Below, one piece after another: positions 62,970-64,000 of a DNA stretch of 64,000 bases. This DNA is from Pararhizobium sp. GTDB taxonomy: Bacteria; Pseudomonadota; Alphaproteobacteria; Rhizobiales; Rhizobiaceae. Location of the stretch: NCBI GenBank assembly GCA_017794825.1, contig CP051237.1, positions 4,482,501 to 4,546,500 of the forward strand, in the 5' to 3' direction. Each line of letters starts with the position of its first letter. Positions within the stretch are counted from its first letter, which is position 1. The position numbers and the translations under genes were made by a program. The notes beneath the pieces were generated by a model. It saw only the letters and a list, made by a program, of their open reading frames with translations, was not told where the DNA came from and did no database searches.

Positions 62970-64000
62970 ATGAACCCAGAAACTTGGCGAAGAGCTTGGT
63001 CGCTACTCGACGCGCACGACCGGCGCAAAGTGCGGCTAGTTTTGCTAACTAGTGTAGTATCTGCGTTAGCATCCGCTCTAATGATCGGATCAATCCTTCC
63101 GTTTCTGGCTGTTTTATCTGATCCGAGCAGAATCCAGTCTGAGGCTGCCCTTTCATGGGCTTTCAATAGTTTTAGCTTTAAAAGTAATTACGCCTTCCTT
63201 GTCGCACTTGGTTTAGGATCGTTGGCGGTCATCCTAATTGCCAATATTCTACAGGTCTCGCGGATATGGGTTATACAGCGTTTTACTATGATGCGCTCGC
63301 ACAGTCTGAGCTACCGACTGCTCGCCCGGTATCTGTGGCAACCATACGAGTTTTTTCTCGACGATCATTCGGGACGGATGTCTACCCAAATCCTTTCGGA
63401 AGCTCAACAATTTGTGCAGAGCTTCTTGAGGCCTGCCGCGGAGGTGTTTGCATCCGGGATCACCACGATCGCGATCGTGGGATTGCTTTTCTTGGTGAAT
63501 CCGATAGTCGCGATGTGGGCTCTAGCACTGCTGGGTGGTGCTTACCTTATACTTTATTGGCTGATCCGGGGCCTGGCCGCTCGATTGGGCCGCGTAAGAG
63601 CAGAAGCGAACCGAGCGCGTTACCGGGCAATCAATGAGGCCCTAGGAGGTATAAAGGATACTAAACTTCTGGGGATCGAGCAACACAGCTTAGAAAGCTT
63701 TCATGCTCCGTCCTTAAGGATGGCTGAAGCAAACACGACGGTCAACTTTGTTGGTGAAGCGCCACATTACTTGATGCAGGCACTGGCTTTCGGGGGCATG
63801 ATTCTATTGTGCATCATATTAATGAGCAATGAGGAGAGTAGTGGTGGCACGCCCGTAGCCACGATCGTGCCGATTCTTGGTGTGTTCGCCTTTGCTGGGC
63901 AGCGGCTGATGCCAGAATTGTCGAAGCTTTACCGCGGCGCTACGCAGCTGCGTTATGGCACGGCGGCAGTCAACACCCTTTATGCGGACCTCGTTCAGGG
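62970..64000 (+). CDS. ABC transporter/flippase, 5' part (truncated by window end)
   Basis: An open frame runs from ATG 62970 to the end of the window (343 codons, no stop). The sequence has about six membrane helices and the segments FFLDDHSGRMSTQILSEAQQ and ALGGIKDTKLLGIEQHSLES, typical of exporter-type permease-ATPase proteins of the PglK/MsbA class. The ATPase domain lies outside the window. It may flip the lipid-linked repeat unit in place of Wzx, none of which is seen here. Confidence 0.85.
   Translation, partial: MNPETWRRAWSLLDAHDRRKVRLVLLTSVVSALASALMIGSILPFLAVLSDPSRIQSEAALSWAFNSFSFKSNYAFLVALGLGSLAVILIANILQVSRIWVIQRFTMMRSHSLSYRLLARYLWQPYEFFLDDHSGRMSTQILSEAQQFVQSFLRPAAEVFASGITTIAIVGLLFLVNPIVAMWALALLGGAYLILYWLIRGLAARLGRVRAEANRARYRAINEALGGIKDTKLLGIEQHSLESFHAPSLRMAEANTTVNFVGEAPHYLMQALAFGGMILLCIILMSNEESSGGTPVATIVPILGVFAFAGQRLMPELSKLYRGATQLRYGTAAVNTLYADLVQ

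Noticed and set aside
62758..62973. 71-codon gene
   Set aside because: No ribosome site, no family likeness and it overlaps the flippase start.

Overview
The window looks like a chromosomal segment of an alphaproteobacterium, most likely of the Hyphomicrobiales (rhizobial/Phyllobacteriaceae type). The inference rests on the protocatechuate operon controlled by a PcaQ-type LysR regulator, the usg gene, three TRAP transporters, groESL under a CIRCE element, rhizobial-style LpsL and ExoP-like proteins, and GTG/TTG starts. The left two thirds are GC-rich (39 of 60 bases G/C in a hand count at 8221-8280). Much of the exopolysaccharide region is AT-richer (26 of 60 at 46201-46260, 23 of 60 at 62101-62160), which suggests later acquisition.

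Layout. 1-3.7 kb: end of an unknown gene, a candidate sigma-54-driven small RNA, a membrane-anchored class III cyclase and a divergent CYTH-CHAD protein. 3.7-4.8 kb: a bacterial homologue of ionotropic glutamate receptors. 4.9-10.8 kb: the lower protocatechuate branch (pcaQ divergent from pcaC-H-G-I-J-F; pcaB and pcaD are not here). 10.8-13.5 kb: a luciferase-like oxidoreductase, a DUF1194 protein and a lytic-transglycosylase-like protein. 13.7-24 kb: a MarR-sulfatase pair divergent from a TAXI-TRAP transporter and a DctPQM TRAP transporter, then RidA and an M24 peptidase read the other way. 24.1-24.3 kb: a relic copy of the end of the TAXI permease. 24.6-27.3 kb: copper genes (DUF2946-like, ycnI, copCD fusion). 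27.7-32.3 kb: a lipoprotein, a double OsmC protein, a RelE/RHH toxin-antitoxin pair, a short array of 45-nt repeats, MAPEG and transglutaminase proteins. 32.3-36.1 kb: a third TRAP system whose small permease carries a TM2 domain and coiled coil. 36.3-41.4 kb: groESL with CIRCE and terminator, usg, a BKACE enzyme, a thioredoxin-reductase-like protein, bacterioferritin and a tiny membrane protein.

From 43 kb to the end lies a large surface-polysaccharide locus. A leftward unit encodes Wza, the Wzc/ExoP kinase, an unrecognised membrane-anchored protein and a Wzy/ligase-type protein. A rightward unit encodes a NusG-like antiterminator, a priming sugar transferase, UDP-glucose dehydrogenase, an EPS-type MarR regulator, GDP-fucose synthesis, a GT2 glycosyltransferase, the four dTDP-rhamnose genes, an exostosin-like protein, a sulfotransferase and a truncated ABC flippase. 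Together with lpsL the genes predict a polymer containing fucose, rhamnose and uronic acid, possibly sulfated.

Most notable for follow-up: the sigma-54 promoter/three-hairpin RNA near position 400, the 45-nt repeat family, the receptor-channel protein with a non-potassium filter, the TM2-coiled-coil-DctQ fusion, and the unknown protein encoded next to the Wzc kinase.
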